Origin: JBBPZA01 sp963728925
GTDB lineage: Bacteria > Actinomycetota > Thermoleophilia > Solirubrobacterales > Solirubrobacteraceae
NCBI GenBank assembly: GCA_963728925.1
Contig: CAVSMB010000002.1
Location: forward strand, 62,001-126,000
Length of the DNA: 64,000 nt
Reading direction: 5' to 3'
The position numbers and the translations under genes are program-made. Below, one piece after another: positions 30,126 through 36,912 of the stretch. The notes beneath the pieces are model-generated. The model was not told where the DNA came from and made no database searches. It saw nothing but the letters and a program-made list of their open reading frames with translations. Positions within the stretch are counted from its first letter, which is position 1. Every line of letters starts with the position of its first letter.

Positions 30126-30200
30126 TGTGGACAGCGCCGGCGATTCCGCGCTGGCAAGCGGCGGATCGAGGGAGCGGCGCTGTGGATGGCCGGGGGACAA
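30126..30200. other. DnaA-box-like sites in the dnaA-dnaN spacer (possible oriC part)
   Basis: Compared with TGTGGATAA/TGTGGACAA, the spacer has TGTGGACAG (30126-30134, 8 of 9), TGTGGATGG (30181-30189, 7 of 9) and GGGGGACAA (30192-30200, 7 of 9) within 75 bases. They are better matches than any I found in the dnaA-rpmH gap. No strongly AT-rich unwinding element is visible. Confidence 0.4.
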
Positions 30201-30205
30201 GTCTG

Positions 30206-31543
30206 TCAACGATCCCGGTCGCCACCCGGCGCGGCGAGCGTCCCGAGCAGGCGCTGCACGGCGTCGTAGGCCTCGCGATCGTCTCGCATTCGTGCGGCGG
30301 TGCGTTTGCAGGCGTAGAGGACGGTGGCGTGGTTGCGCTGGAAGTGGCGGCCGATGGTGGGGAGGGTCTGGTCGGTGAGCTCGCGGGACAGGTACATGCC
30401 GATCTGACGCGGCCAGGCGAGGCGAGCCGCCTTGTTGGAGGAGACGAGCTCGGCGTGGGTGACGCCGAAGAGCTCGCAGACGGCGTCCTGGATCTCGCGG
30501 ACCGATCGGGCGCTGGGACGCTGGGCGACGTGCAGCCCGTCGAGCACCTCGGCGGCGAGCCGCCCGTCGATGGGGCGGCCGGTGAGGGAGTGAAAGGCGA
30601 CGACGCGGATCAGGGCACCCTCGAGCGCGCGGATGTTCGCGCTGACGCGGTCGGCGATGACCTCGAGCGCCTCGGGGTCGACCTGGAGCGCGTCGAGCCG
30701 GACGCGCTTGCGCAGGATCGTGAGGCGCGTGGCGAAGTCCGGCGGCCGGACGTCGGTGACCAGGCCGGCCTCGAAGCGCTCGGTGAGCCGCTCCTGCAGG
30801 TGGGCGATGTCACGTGGGAGCCGGTCGGCGGCGAGCACGAGCTGGCTGCCGAGCTCGTAGAGCTCGTTGAAGGTGTGAAAGAGCTCCTCCTCGGTGCGCG
30901 CCTTGCTCTGGAGGAACTGGACGTCGTCGACGAGCAGCACGTCGCTGCCGCGGTACCCCGCTTTGAACCGGTCCATGGAGCCGGAGTGCAGGGCGTTGAC
31001 GAACTGGTTGGTGAACGCCTCGGCCGTGGTATAGCGGACGGCCAGGCCGCCGCCGTGGGCCTCGACGTAGGCGGCGATCGAGTGCAGCAGATGGGTCTTG
31101 CCGAGCCCCGGCGGCCCATGGATGAACAGCGGGTTGTAGGCCTGCCCGGGCAGCTCGGCGACGGCCAGCGCCGCCGCGTGGGCGAGGCGGTTGGAGTCGC
31201 CGATCACGAACTGGTCGAAGGAGTACTTGGGGTTGAGCGCGACGCCCTTGCCCGGCGCTTGCGCCGCGACCGGGACCCCGGCCGGGAGGGTCGCGGCGGA
31301 GGCCGAGACGATCTCCACCGTCACGCCGGGGCCGAGCACGGCCGCGGCCGACGCCTGGACCACCCGGGCGAAGCGATCGGCGACCCAGCCCCGCGCTTCG
31401 TCGGGCGCCGCGACGACGAGCACCTCGCCGTCGAGCTCGACGGGGGTGAGCGGCTCGAGCCAGATCCCGTACGTGCTGTCCCCGACGGCGCGGTGGAGCT
31501 GGGCCGAGATCGCGGCCCATATGTCGTCGAGCTCGTCGGGCAC
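30206..31543 (-). CDS. dnaA: Chromosomal replication initiator DnaA
   Basis: DnaA binds oriC and opens DNA. From GTG 31543 it has 445 residues: domain I (DDIWAAISAQL), a short linker, the AAA+ domain with Walker A HGPPGLGKTHLLHS, Walker B DVLLVDDVQFLQ and the arginine-finger region, and domain IV with RNHATVLYACKR. The start was chosen because it begins domain I; the open frame upstream has no family similarity. TATTAA lies 10 bases before the GTG as a possible -10. Confidence 0.96.
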   Translation of the reverse strand: MPDELDDIWAAISAQLHRAVGDSTYGIWLEPLTPVELDGEVLVVAAPDEARGWVADRFARVVQASAAAVLGPGVTVEIVSASAATLPAGVPVAAQAPGKGVALNPKYSFDQFVIGDSNRLAHAAALAVAELPGQAYNPLFIHGPPGLGKTHLLHSIAAYVEAHGGGLAVRYTTAEAFTNQFVNALHSGSMDRFKAGYRGSDVLLVDDVQFLQSKARTEEELFHTFNELYELGSQLVLAADRLPRDIAHLQERLTERFEAGLVTDVRPPDFATRLTILRKRVRLDALQVDPEALEVIADRVSANIRALEGALIRVVAFHSLTGRPIDGRLAAEVLDGLHVAQRPSARSVREIQDAVCELFGVTHAELVSSNKAARLAWPRQIGMYLSRELTDQTLPTIGRHFQRNHATVLYACKRTAARMRDDREAYDAVQRLLGTLAAPGGDRDR

Positions 31544-31757
31544 GGGTGGGGGGTTAATAGCGCCCGCGTAGCGTCGGGCCGCGGAGTCCACCCGCTCCCT
31601 GCGGGAAAAACCACGGGCTGTCGACAGCTCTGCCCACAGGCAATCGACAGAAGTTGTCCTCGGCCTCGCCCTGAGGACGCTCCGCCGGTGCGCTCGGGGG
31701 CCGGTGGACGCGGCTCGGTAGACTTGAGCGTCGCTCCCTCGGGAGGCGGCGTACACC
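31544..31757. other. Divergent dnaA-rpmH intergenic region (candidate origin flank)
   Basis: These 214 bases separate divergent dnaA and rpmH. Only weak DnaA-box matches are present (CTGCCCACA and TTGTCCTCG, each 7 of 9). It holds the rpmH promoter element TAGACT at 31719 and the reverse TATTAA before dnaA. Position makes it a candidate for part of oriC; the sequence alone does not prove it. Confidence 0.3.
31719..31724 (+). promoter_or_regulatory. Putative -10 element (TAGACT) for rpmH
   Basis: TAGACT lies 33 bases before the rpmH ATG. GGGAGG at 31741-31746 can serve as its Shine-Dalgarno, so this is a conventional leadered transcript. Confidence 0.5.
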
Positions 31758-31892
31758 ATGAAGCGCACCTACCAGCCCAAGAAGCGCAAGCGCGCCCGCA
31801 CGCACGGGTTTCGCGCCCGCATGCGCACCCGCGCCGGCCGCGCCGTGCTGCAGCGGCGGCGTGCCAAGGGCCGCAAGCGCCTGACGGTGTAG
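31758..31892 (+). CDS. rpmH: Ribosomal protein bL34
   Basis: A 44-residue, very basic protein: MKRTYQPKKRKRARTHGFRA, then RMRTRAGRAVL and KGRKRLTV. This is full-length bL34 of the large ribosomal subunit. It is followed without a gap by rnpA, whose GTG overlaps its TAG by one base. It is the first gene on the plus side of the origin block. Confidence 0.98.
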   Translation: MKRTYQPKKRKRARTHGFRARMRTRAGRAVLQRRRAKGRKRLTV

Positions 31893-32284
31893 TGGATCCG
31901 GCGCCGCGTCCGCGTCGCGTCAAGCGCCGGCGGCTCTCGCGCAGCGCGGAGTTCGACCGCGTCTACAGGCGCGGGCGCTCGCGCGGCAACCGCTATCTCG
32001 TCCTGCACGCCTTTCCGCGCGGCGGGAACGAAGGCCCTCGGCTCGGACTCTCGGTGGGGCGCAAGGTGGGCGGCGCCGTCGAGCGCAACCGGGTGAAGCG
32101 CGTCCTGCGCGAGGCGTTCTGGCGTCGCGCGGAAGAGCTGCCCGAGGATCAGGACTACGTGATCATCGCGCGCGCCGAGGCACGCGAGCTGATCGAGCGC
32201 GAGGGCATGGAGGGCGCGTCGCGAGCGCTCGACGAGCTGCTGGCCACCACGGGCGAGATGGCTCCGGAGGATGAGGCTCCGTGA
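31892..32284 (+). CDS. rnpA: Ribonuclease P protein component
   Basis: RnpA binds the RNase P RNA for tRNA 5' maturation. The 130-residue basic protein has RRLSRSAEFDRVYRRGRSRG and the RNR signature AVERNRVKRVLREAF. The GTG start overlaps the rpmH stop, and its TGA overlaps the yidD GTG. The order rpmH-rnpA-yidD-yidC-jag is the conserved origin arrangement. Confidence 0.95.
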   Translation: MDPAPRPRRVKRRRLSRSAEFDRVYRRGRSRGNRYLVLHAFPRGGNEGPRLGLSVGRKVGGAVERNRVKRVLREAFWRRAEELPEDQDYVIIARAEARELIEREGMEGASRALDELLATTGEMAPEDEAP

Positions 32285-32544
32285 GCAGCGCGCGCTGGCT
32301 CGTGCTGGGCCCGATCGCGGCGTACCGGAAGCTCGTCTCGCCGCTGATGCCGGCGCGCTGTCGCTACTACCCGAGCTGCTCGGAGTACGCCGCGCAGGCG
32401 GTGCGGGAGTTCGGCATACTCCGCGGCCTGGTCCTGGCCGGCTGGCGCCTGCTGCGGTGCAACCCCTGGAGCCGGGGCGGTCTGGATCCCGTGGCGGAGC
32501 AGCGCCTCTTTCGCGCGTCCCGTTCCGCCGAGGGGCAGACCTGA
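32281..32544 (+). CDS. yidD: Membrane protein insertion efficiency factor YidD
   Basis: An 87-residue amphipathic protein with the conserved YRKLVSPLMPARCRYYPSCS, the tri-cysteine-type signature, and the later RCNPWSRGGLDPV. YidD assists YidC in membrane insertion. It starts with GTG overlapping rnpA by four bases and ends 3 bases before yidC. Confidence 0.95.
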   Translation: MSSARWLVLGPIAAYRKLVSPLMPARCRYYPSCSEYAAQAVREFGILRGLVLAGWRLLRCNPWSRGGLDPVAEQRLFRASRSAEGQT

Positions 32545-32547
32545 GCC

Positions 32548-33720
32548 ATGTTCGTCCTCGCCAACGTCCTCCAGCCTCTCATCAACATCGCCGAGTCGAT
32601 CCTCGTCGCCATCCACGGCATCCTGGGGAGCTGGGGTTGGTCGATCGTCGGGCTGACCGTCGTCGTGAGGGCCGCGCTGCTGCCGCTCACCTTCAAGCAG
32701 TTCAAGTCGATGCAGAACATGCAGCGCCTGGCGCCGAAGATCAAGGAGCTGCAGGAGAAGTACAAGGACGACAAGCAGCGCATGAACCAGGAGATGATGA
32801 AGTTCTACCAGGAGAACAACGTCAATCCGCTGTCCTCCTGCCTGCCCCTGGTCGCCCAGTTTCCGGTCTTCATCGCGCTGTTCTACATGCTGCGGACCGA
32901 CCTCAAGAAGGACATCTGCCCAGACGTGGTCAAGGCCGGGCTGGCGGAGGGCGAGAAGCTCGCGAACATCCACTGTGGAGCCCCCCAGGGCAGCTTCCTA
33001 TTCATCCCGGACCTGACCAACAAGGCGACGGGCGGCGTCCTCGTCGTACTGATCATCATGTACGTCGGGTCGCAGGTGGCCTCGACGTTGCTGATGTCGG
33101 TGACGGCGGACAAGAACCAGCGCCGGCTGTTCCTCGCGCTGCCGCTCGTCTTCGTCTTCTTCGTCATCAACTTCCCGGCGGGCCTGCTCGTCTACTGGAT
33201 CACCACGAACCTCTGGACGATCGCCCAGCAGTACATCGTGCGCCGCACGGTCGGGCCGATCAAACCGGTGCCGGCGGCGGCGGGAGCGGCGGCCGCATCC
33301 CCCGGCGGCGGGGGCGGCGGGCTGCTCGGCGGCCTTCTGGGCGGCGTCGGCGGCGGGGGCGGCGGCGGGAGCGGCGGCAGCGGCCTGCTCGCCGGCCTGC
33401 TCGGCGGCGGCGCTGCGAAGGCCAACGGCCCTGCGGGGGACTCCAAGGACGGCGACAAGGCGGCCGCCCGGTCGTCGGGCGCGAAGGGCGAGGGGTCGGG
33501 CGCCGGCAAGGGCGCGTCGCGCGGCAAGGGCGCGACCGCGGACACCGCGCCGCCGCCGAAGGCGAAGGCGGGGGCTCGCGGCAAGGGCGCAGCGGCCAAG
33601 GGGGAATCGCCGGGCAAGGCGAACGGCAAGGGCGCGGACGGCGCAAAGCCGGCCGCGGGAGCCAAACCGCCGCCGCCGCCGCGCAAGAAGCGAAAGTCGC
33701 GCTCGGGTCGGCGGCGATGA
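32548..33720 (+). CDS. yidC: Membrane protein insertase YidC with long Gly/Lys-rich tail
   Basis: YidC inserts and folds inner-membrane proteins. The 390-residue protein has the 60KD_IMP core: WSIVGLTVVVRAALLPLTFKQ with the hydrophilic-groove arginine, the cytoplasmic hairpin MQRLAPKIKELQEKYKDDK, then NPLSSCLPLVAQFPVFIALF and FPAGLLVYWITTN. After about residue 245 the tail is low-complexity: Gly runs, then Lys/Ala/Gly repeats ending PPPPRKKRKSRSGRRR. Basic YidC tails bind ribosomes in other bacteria, but this one is unusually long and Gly-rich. Confidence 0.94.
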   Translation: MFVLANVLQPLINIAESILVAIHGILGSWGWSIVGLTVVVRAALLPLTFKQFKSMQNMQRLAPKIKELQEKYKDDKQRMNQEMMKFYQENNVNPLSSCLPLVAQFPVFIALFYMLRTDLKKDICPDVVKAGLAEGEKLANIHCGAPQGSFLFIPDLTNKATGGVLVVLIIMYVGSQVASTLLMSVTADKNQRRLFLALPLVFVFFVINFPAGLLVYWITTNLWTIAQQYIVRRTVGPIKPVPAAAGAAAASPGGGGGGLLGGLLGGVGGGGGGGSGGSGLLAGLLGGGAAKANGPAGDSKDGDKAAARSSGAKGEGSGAGKGASRGKGATADTAPPPKAKAGARGKGAAAKGESPGKANGKGADGAKPAAGAKPPPPPRKKRKSRSGRRR

Positions 33721-34190
33721 CCGCGGAAGACCTCCCGGAGGAGCCGGCCGAACGCGCCCGCGTGCTCGTGGAGCGCATCGCGGACGCGCTCGGGGTCGAG
33801 GGTGAGGTCGACGTCGAGGAGACGGCCGAGGAGTTGCGCCTCTGGATCGACGACGAGGATGTCGGCCGCTTCATCGGCCGCCACGGCCAGGTGATCGACG
33901 CCGTACAGCACCTCGCCTACCGGGCAGCGTTCCTCGACCGGCCCGGCGAGAAGCGGATGATCCTCGACGCAGGCGGCTACCGCGAGCGACGCGCCGACAC
34001 CCTGCGCGCCCAGGCCGACCGGGCGGCCGACGACGCTGTCCACGCCACCCGCCCCGTCCCGCTTCCGGCGATGAGCGCGATCGAGCGACGGCTCGTTCAC
34101 GAGTACCTCCGCGACCGCCGCGACGTCGAGACGTATTCCGAGGGCGACGAGCCGGACCGCCACCTCGTCGTGGCGCCGCTGACGGACTAG
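33717..34190 (+). CDS. jag: RNA-binding protein Jag/KhpB (KH and R3H domains)
   Basis: A 157-residue protein. The KH domain has the loop GRFIGRHGQVIDAVQHL near residue 44-60, and the C-terminal R3H domain has MSAIERRLVHEYLRDR. The longer N-terminal Jag_N domain of firmicute homologues is absent, as usual in actinobacteria. It overlaps the yidC stop (ATGA). It probably binds RNA with KhpA. Confidence 0.92.
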   Translation: MTAEDLPEEPAERARVLVERIADALGVEGEVDVEETAEELRLWIDDEDVGRFIGRHGQVIDAVQHLAYRAAFLDRPGEKRMILDAGGYRERRADTLRAQADRAADDAVHATRPVPLPAMSAIERRLVHEYLRDRRDVETYSEGDEPDRHLVVAPLTD

Positions 34191-34228
34191 GCACCGGCGA
34201 TCGTCGACTCTCCGGGGCCCGGAAGCCC

Positions 34229-34294
34229 GTTTCACGTGTTCCTCGGTGCCGCGTGACCACCGTTTCACGTGTATTCCTGCGTCCCGCGTGAAAC
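34229..34294. promoter_or_regulatory. Cluster of three parS-like half-sites
   Basis: GTTTCACGTG occurs at 34229-34238 and 34262-34271, and CGTGAAAC at 34287-34294. The canonical parS is TGTTTCACGTGAAACA. The first two carry the left arm and centre exactly; the second and third form an inverted pair with 17 bases between CACG and CGTG. They lie just before parAB, where ParB sites are expected. Confidence 0.5.
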
Positions 34295-34983
34295 GCGTCG
34301 ACGACATTGCGCTGCAGTACGGCGTCCCTCACGCCGCCGAGCCGCTCGGCGCTCTCTTGGAGCTCATCGCGGCCGACGAGACCGCGCCGACCGGGGTCCG
34401 TGACCCGCAGGTGGGCGCCGACGTGCACGTCGCCGACTCGCTCGCCGCCCTCGAGGTGGACGACGTGCGCGATGCGGGGTGGATCGTGGACATCGGCTCG
34501 GGCGCCGGGTTCCCCGGCGCCGGACTCGCCGCGGCGCTGCCGGGGGCCCGGGTGGCGCTGCTCGAGGCCACGCGGCGCAAGGCGGCCTGGCTGGAACGGG
34601 CGCTGGACGTCGCCGGCGTGGTCAACGCGGAGGCGGTCGCGGCGCGCGCCGAGGAGTGGTCTGCGGGGATCGGCGAGCAGGACGTCGTCGCGGTCCGCGC
34701 CGTCGACGCGCTGACCGTGCTCGTCGAGTACGCGGCCCCCCTGCTACGCACCGGCGGAGTCCTGGTCGCGTGGAAGGGGGCCCGCGATCCGCTGGAGGAG
34801 CGCGACGGCGCTGCGGCTGCGGAGCTCGTGGGGATGGCGGTCGAGGAGGTGCGCTCCGTGACCCCCTATCCAGGCTCGCGCGACCGCCACCTCCACATCT
34901 TCCGCAAAGTGCGGGAGACGCCGCCGGGGTACCCACGCGCTCCGGGGCGGGCGCGGAAGCGACCCATCACCGCCGACCGCTAG
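34288..34983 (+). CDS. rsmG: 16S rRNA (guanine-N7)-methyltransferase RsmG
   Basis: RsmG methylates G527 of 16S rRNA. The protein has VADSLAALEV, the SAM-binding IVDIGSGAGFPGAGLAAALPG and EATRRKAAWLERAL, followed by VVAVRAVDALTVLVEYAAPLL. From GTG 34288 it is 231 residues; GTG 34246 would add 14. Neither has a good Shine-Dalgarno, and the chosen start lies inside the last parS-like half-site. The rsmG-parA-parB order is typical of the origin region. Confidence 0.9.
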   Translation: MKRVDDIALQYGVPHAAEPLGALLELIAADETAPTGVRDPQVGADVHVADSLAALEVDDVRDAGWIVDIGSGAGFPGAGLAAALPGARVALLEATRRKAAWLERALDVAGVVNAEAVAARAEEWSAGIGEQDVVAVRAVDALTVLVEYAAPLLRTGGVLVAWKGARDPLEERDGAAAAELVGMAVEEVRSVTPYPGSRDRHLHIFRKVRETPPGYPRAPGRARKRPITADR

Positions 34984-34997
34984 CGTTGGGCCTCGTC

Positions 34998-35756
34998 ATG
35001 GGAACGGTCTACGCGGTCGCGAATCAGAAGGGCGGGGTGGGCAAGACGACGACCGCGGTGAACCTCGGCGCCTGCGTCGCCGAGGCCGGCTACGAGACAC
35101 TACTCGTCGACGTCGACCCCCAGGGCAACGCTACGGTCAACCTGGGCCTCGGCAAGGACGAGCACCCGAACCTCTACGACGTCATCGGAACGGGCGACGG
35201 CATCGAGGCCGCCGTGCGCTCGACCGACGTCGAGCGCCTAGACATCGTGCCCTCGACCCCCGATCTCGCCGGCGCGAACGTCGAGCTGCCGCGGCTGGAA
35301 GGCTCCGAGACGCGGCTGCGCGAGGCGCTCGCGCCGCTGAAGGACAGCTACGACTACACGTTCCTCGACTGCCCGCCGTCCCTGGGCCCCCTGACCGTCA
35401 ACGCGCTCGTCGCCGCCGACCGCGTCATCGTCCCCGTCCAGGCCGAGTACTTCGCCCTCGAGGGGCTCGCCGGCCTCCTGGACACGCTTGGGCTCATCCA
35501 GCGCGAGCTCAACCCGCGCCTCACGGTCGCCGGGATGCTCCTCACCATGCACGACGGTCGCACGCGCCTGTCCCAGGACGTCGAGCGCGAGGTCAGAAAG
35601 CACTTCCCCGAGCTCGTCTTCGAGACGGTGATCCCGCGCAACGTTCGGCTCGGCGAAGCGCCGAGCTACGGCCGCCCGGTCATCCACTACGACCCCCATT
35701 GCGCCGGCGCCGACGCCTACTTCGATCTCGCGAAGGAAGTCGCCGCTCGTGGCTGA
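34998..35756 (+). CDS. parA: Chromosome partitioning ATPase ParA (Soj)
   Basis: ParA forms a nucleoid-bound ATPase gradient that moves ParB-origin complexes. The 252-residue protein has the deviant Walker A ANQKGGVGKTTTAVNLG, Walker A' LVDVDPQGNAT and Walker B FLDCPPSLGPLTVNAL. It starts 14 bases after rsmG. A long hairpin repeat begins over its stop codon. Confidence 0.96.
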   Translation: MGTVYAVANQKGGVGKTTTAVNLGACVAEAGYETLLVDVDPQGNATVNLGLGKDEHPNLYDVIGTGDGIEAAVRSTDVERLDIVPSTPDLAGANVELPRLEGSETRLREALAPLKDSYDYTFLDCPPSLGPLTVNALVAADRVIVPVQAEYFALEGLAGLLDTLGLIQRELNPRLTVAGMLLTMHDGRTRLSQDVEREVRKHFPELVFETVIPRNVRLGEAPSYGRPVIHYDPHCAGADAYFDLAKEVAARG

Positions 35757-35859
35757 GGCGACTTTGGATCACCCGCTCGCGGCGTCCTCCCTCACTCGCG
35801 TGCTACCGCACGCCACGTTCGGTGCGTCCTTGCGAGCGGGCGCCCAAAGCCGCCTCAGC
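35752..35859 (+). repeat. Dispersed hairpin repeat, copy 3 (over the parA stop codon)
   Basis: The longest copy. The left arm GCTGAGGCG...CTTTGG...CCCGCTCGC (35752-35780) pairs with GCGAGCGGG...CCAAAG...CGCCTCAGC (35832-35859), with one mismatch and a small internal loop. The left arm includes the parA TGA. The head again holds GGCGTCCTC, GCGTGC-TACC-GCACGC and GCGTCCTTGC. It separates parA from parB by 122 bases. Confidence 0.88.
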
Positions 35860-35878
35860 TCCCCGTGCAGGGTTCCCG

Positions 35879-36760
35879 ATGGCTGAGTCTCGCGGGATGG
35901 GGCGCGGGCTGGCGGCAATCCTCTCGGTGTCGCCGGTGGAGGACGCCGAGTCCGAGCTGCGCGAGATCGCCGTCGAGATCATCGAGCCCAACCCGCGCCA
36001 GCCGCGCAAGGCGTTCGACGACGAGGGGCTCGTCGCGCTCTCGGACTCCGTTCGCGAGCGCGGGGTCCTGCAGCCGGTCCTCGTCCGGGCCCGTCCGGGC
36101 GGGCGCTTCGAGCTCGTCGCGGGCGAGCGCCGCTGGCGCGCCGCGCAGCTCGCCGGGCTGGACACCGTCCCGGCGGTCGTGCGCACCGAGGGCGACGCCG
36201 AGTCACTGGAGCTCGCGCTCATCGAGAACATGGCGCGCGAGGATCTCAACCCGGTCGAAGAGGCGCGGGCGTGCGCTGCTCTCGTCGAGGACCTGGGGCT
36301 GACGCGCGAGGAGGTCGGCCGTCGCGTCGGGCGCAGCCGCGTCGCTGTCTCCAACCTCCTGCGCCTGCTCGACCTGCCCGACGACGTGCTCGAGCTGCTC
36401 GTCGACGGCGAGCTGGCGGAGGGCCACGCCCGGGCCCTGCTGCTGTGCCCCGACCACGGCGAGCGTCGCCGCCTCGCGCACCAGGCCGCCGCCAACGGGT
36501 GGTCGGTCCGCGAGGTCGAGGACCGCGCGCGAGCGGCCGCCGGCCGCGACCGGCCGACGCGACGCCGGCCACGAGGGACGGCCGCCGACCCCGACGAGGC
36601 CGAGGCGACGCTCGCGGCCGCCGAGGCCCTCGGCGCGGCCCTCGGCGCCGACGTGGTCGTCAGCCGGCGGGGAGGGCGCTACCGCGCCGAGGTGAGCTTC
36701 GAGACGCTCGAGGACGCGCATCTCCTCGCCCGACGTTGGTCGTCGGGCCGCGGTTCATAA
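35879..36760 (+). CDS. parB: Chromosome partitioning protein ParB (Spo0J)
   Basis: ParB binds parS, spreads on DNA and recruits SMC. The 293-residue protein starts GMGRGLAAIL and has the N-terminal CTPase domain (PNPRQPRKAF, GVLQPVLVR, LVAGERRWRAAQLAG, LALIENMAREDLNP), a helix-turn-helix (LTREEVGRRVGRSRVAVSNLLRL region) and a C-terminal dimer domain. The ATG follows hairpin repeat copy 3, which could alter expression relative to parA. Confidence 0.95.
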   Translation: MAESRGMGRGLAAILSVSPVEDAESELREIAVEIIEPNPRQPRKAFDDEGLVALSDSVRERGVLQPVLVRARPGGRFELVAGERRWRAAQLAGLDTVPAVVRTEGDAESLELALIENMAREDLNPVEEARACAALVEDLGLTREEVGRRVGRSRVAVSNLLRLLDLPDDVLELLVDGELAEGHARALLLCPDHGERRRLAHQAAANGWSVREVEDRARAAAGRDRPTRRRPRGTAADPDEAEATLAAAEALGAALGADVVVSRRGGRYRAEVSFETLEDAHLLARRWSSGRGS

Positions 36761-36870
36761 CTCCTCACCGCGCGACGCCGCACCGGTTATCGGCGCGGCG
36801 GGCCGGCCAGGCCGATCCGTGGGAGACAGTGCACGGCGCGGCAGGGCGCCGGGCCGATCCGTACGGCGAT

Positions 36871-36900
36871 GCACGGCGCGAACCGCAGTCCGCGCCGTGC
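36871..36900. terminator. Terminator-like perfect hairpin between convergent genes
   Basis: GCACGGCGCG and CGCGCCGTGC pair perfectly over 10 bp around a 10-base loop. It lies between the convergent parB and RTX-like genes and could serve both. There is no U-tract. Upstream, GGCCGATCCGT and GTGCACGGCGCG-like strings are each repeated within 36810-36880. Confidence 0.5.
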
Positions 36901-36912
36901 GATGCCGGTCCG

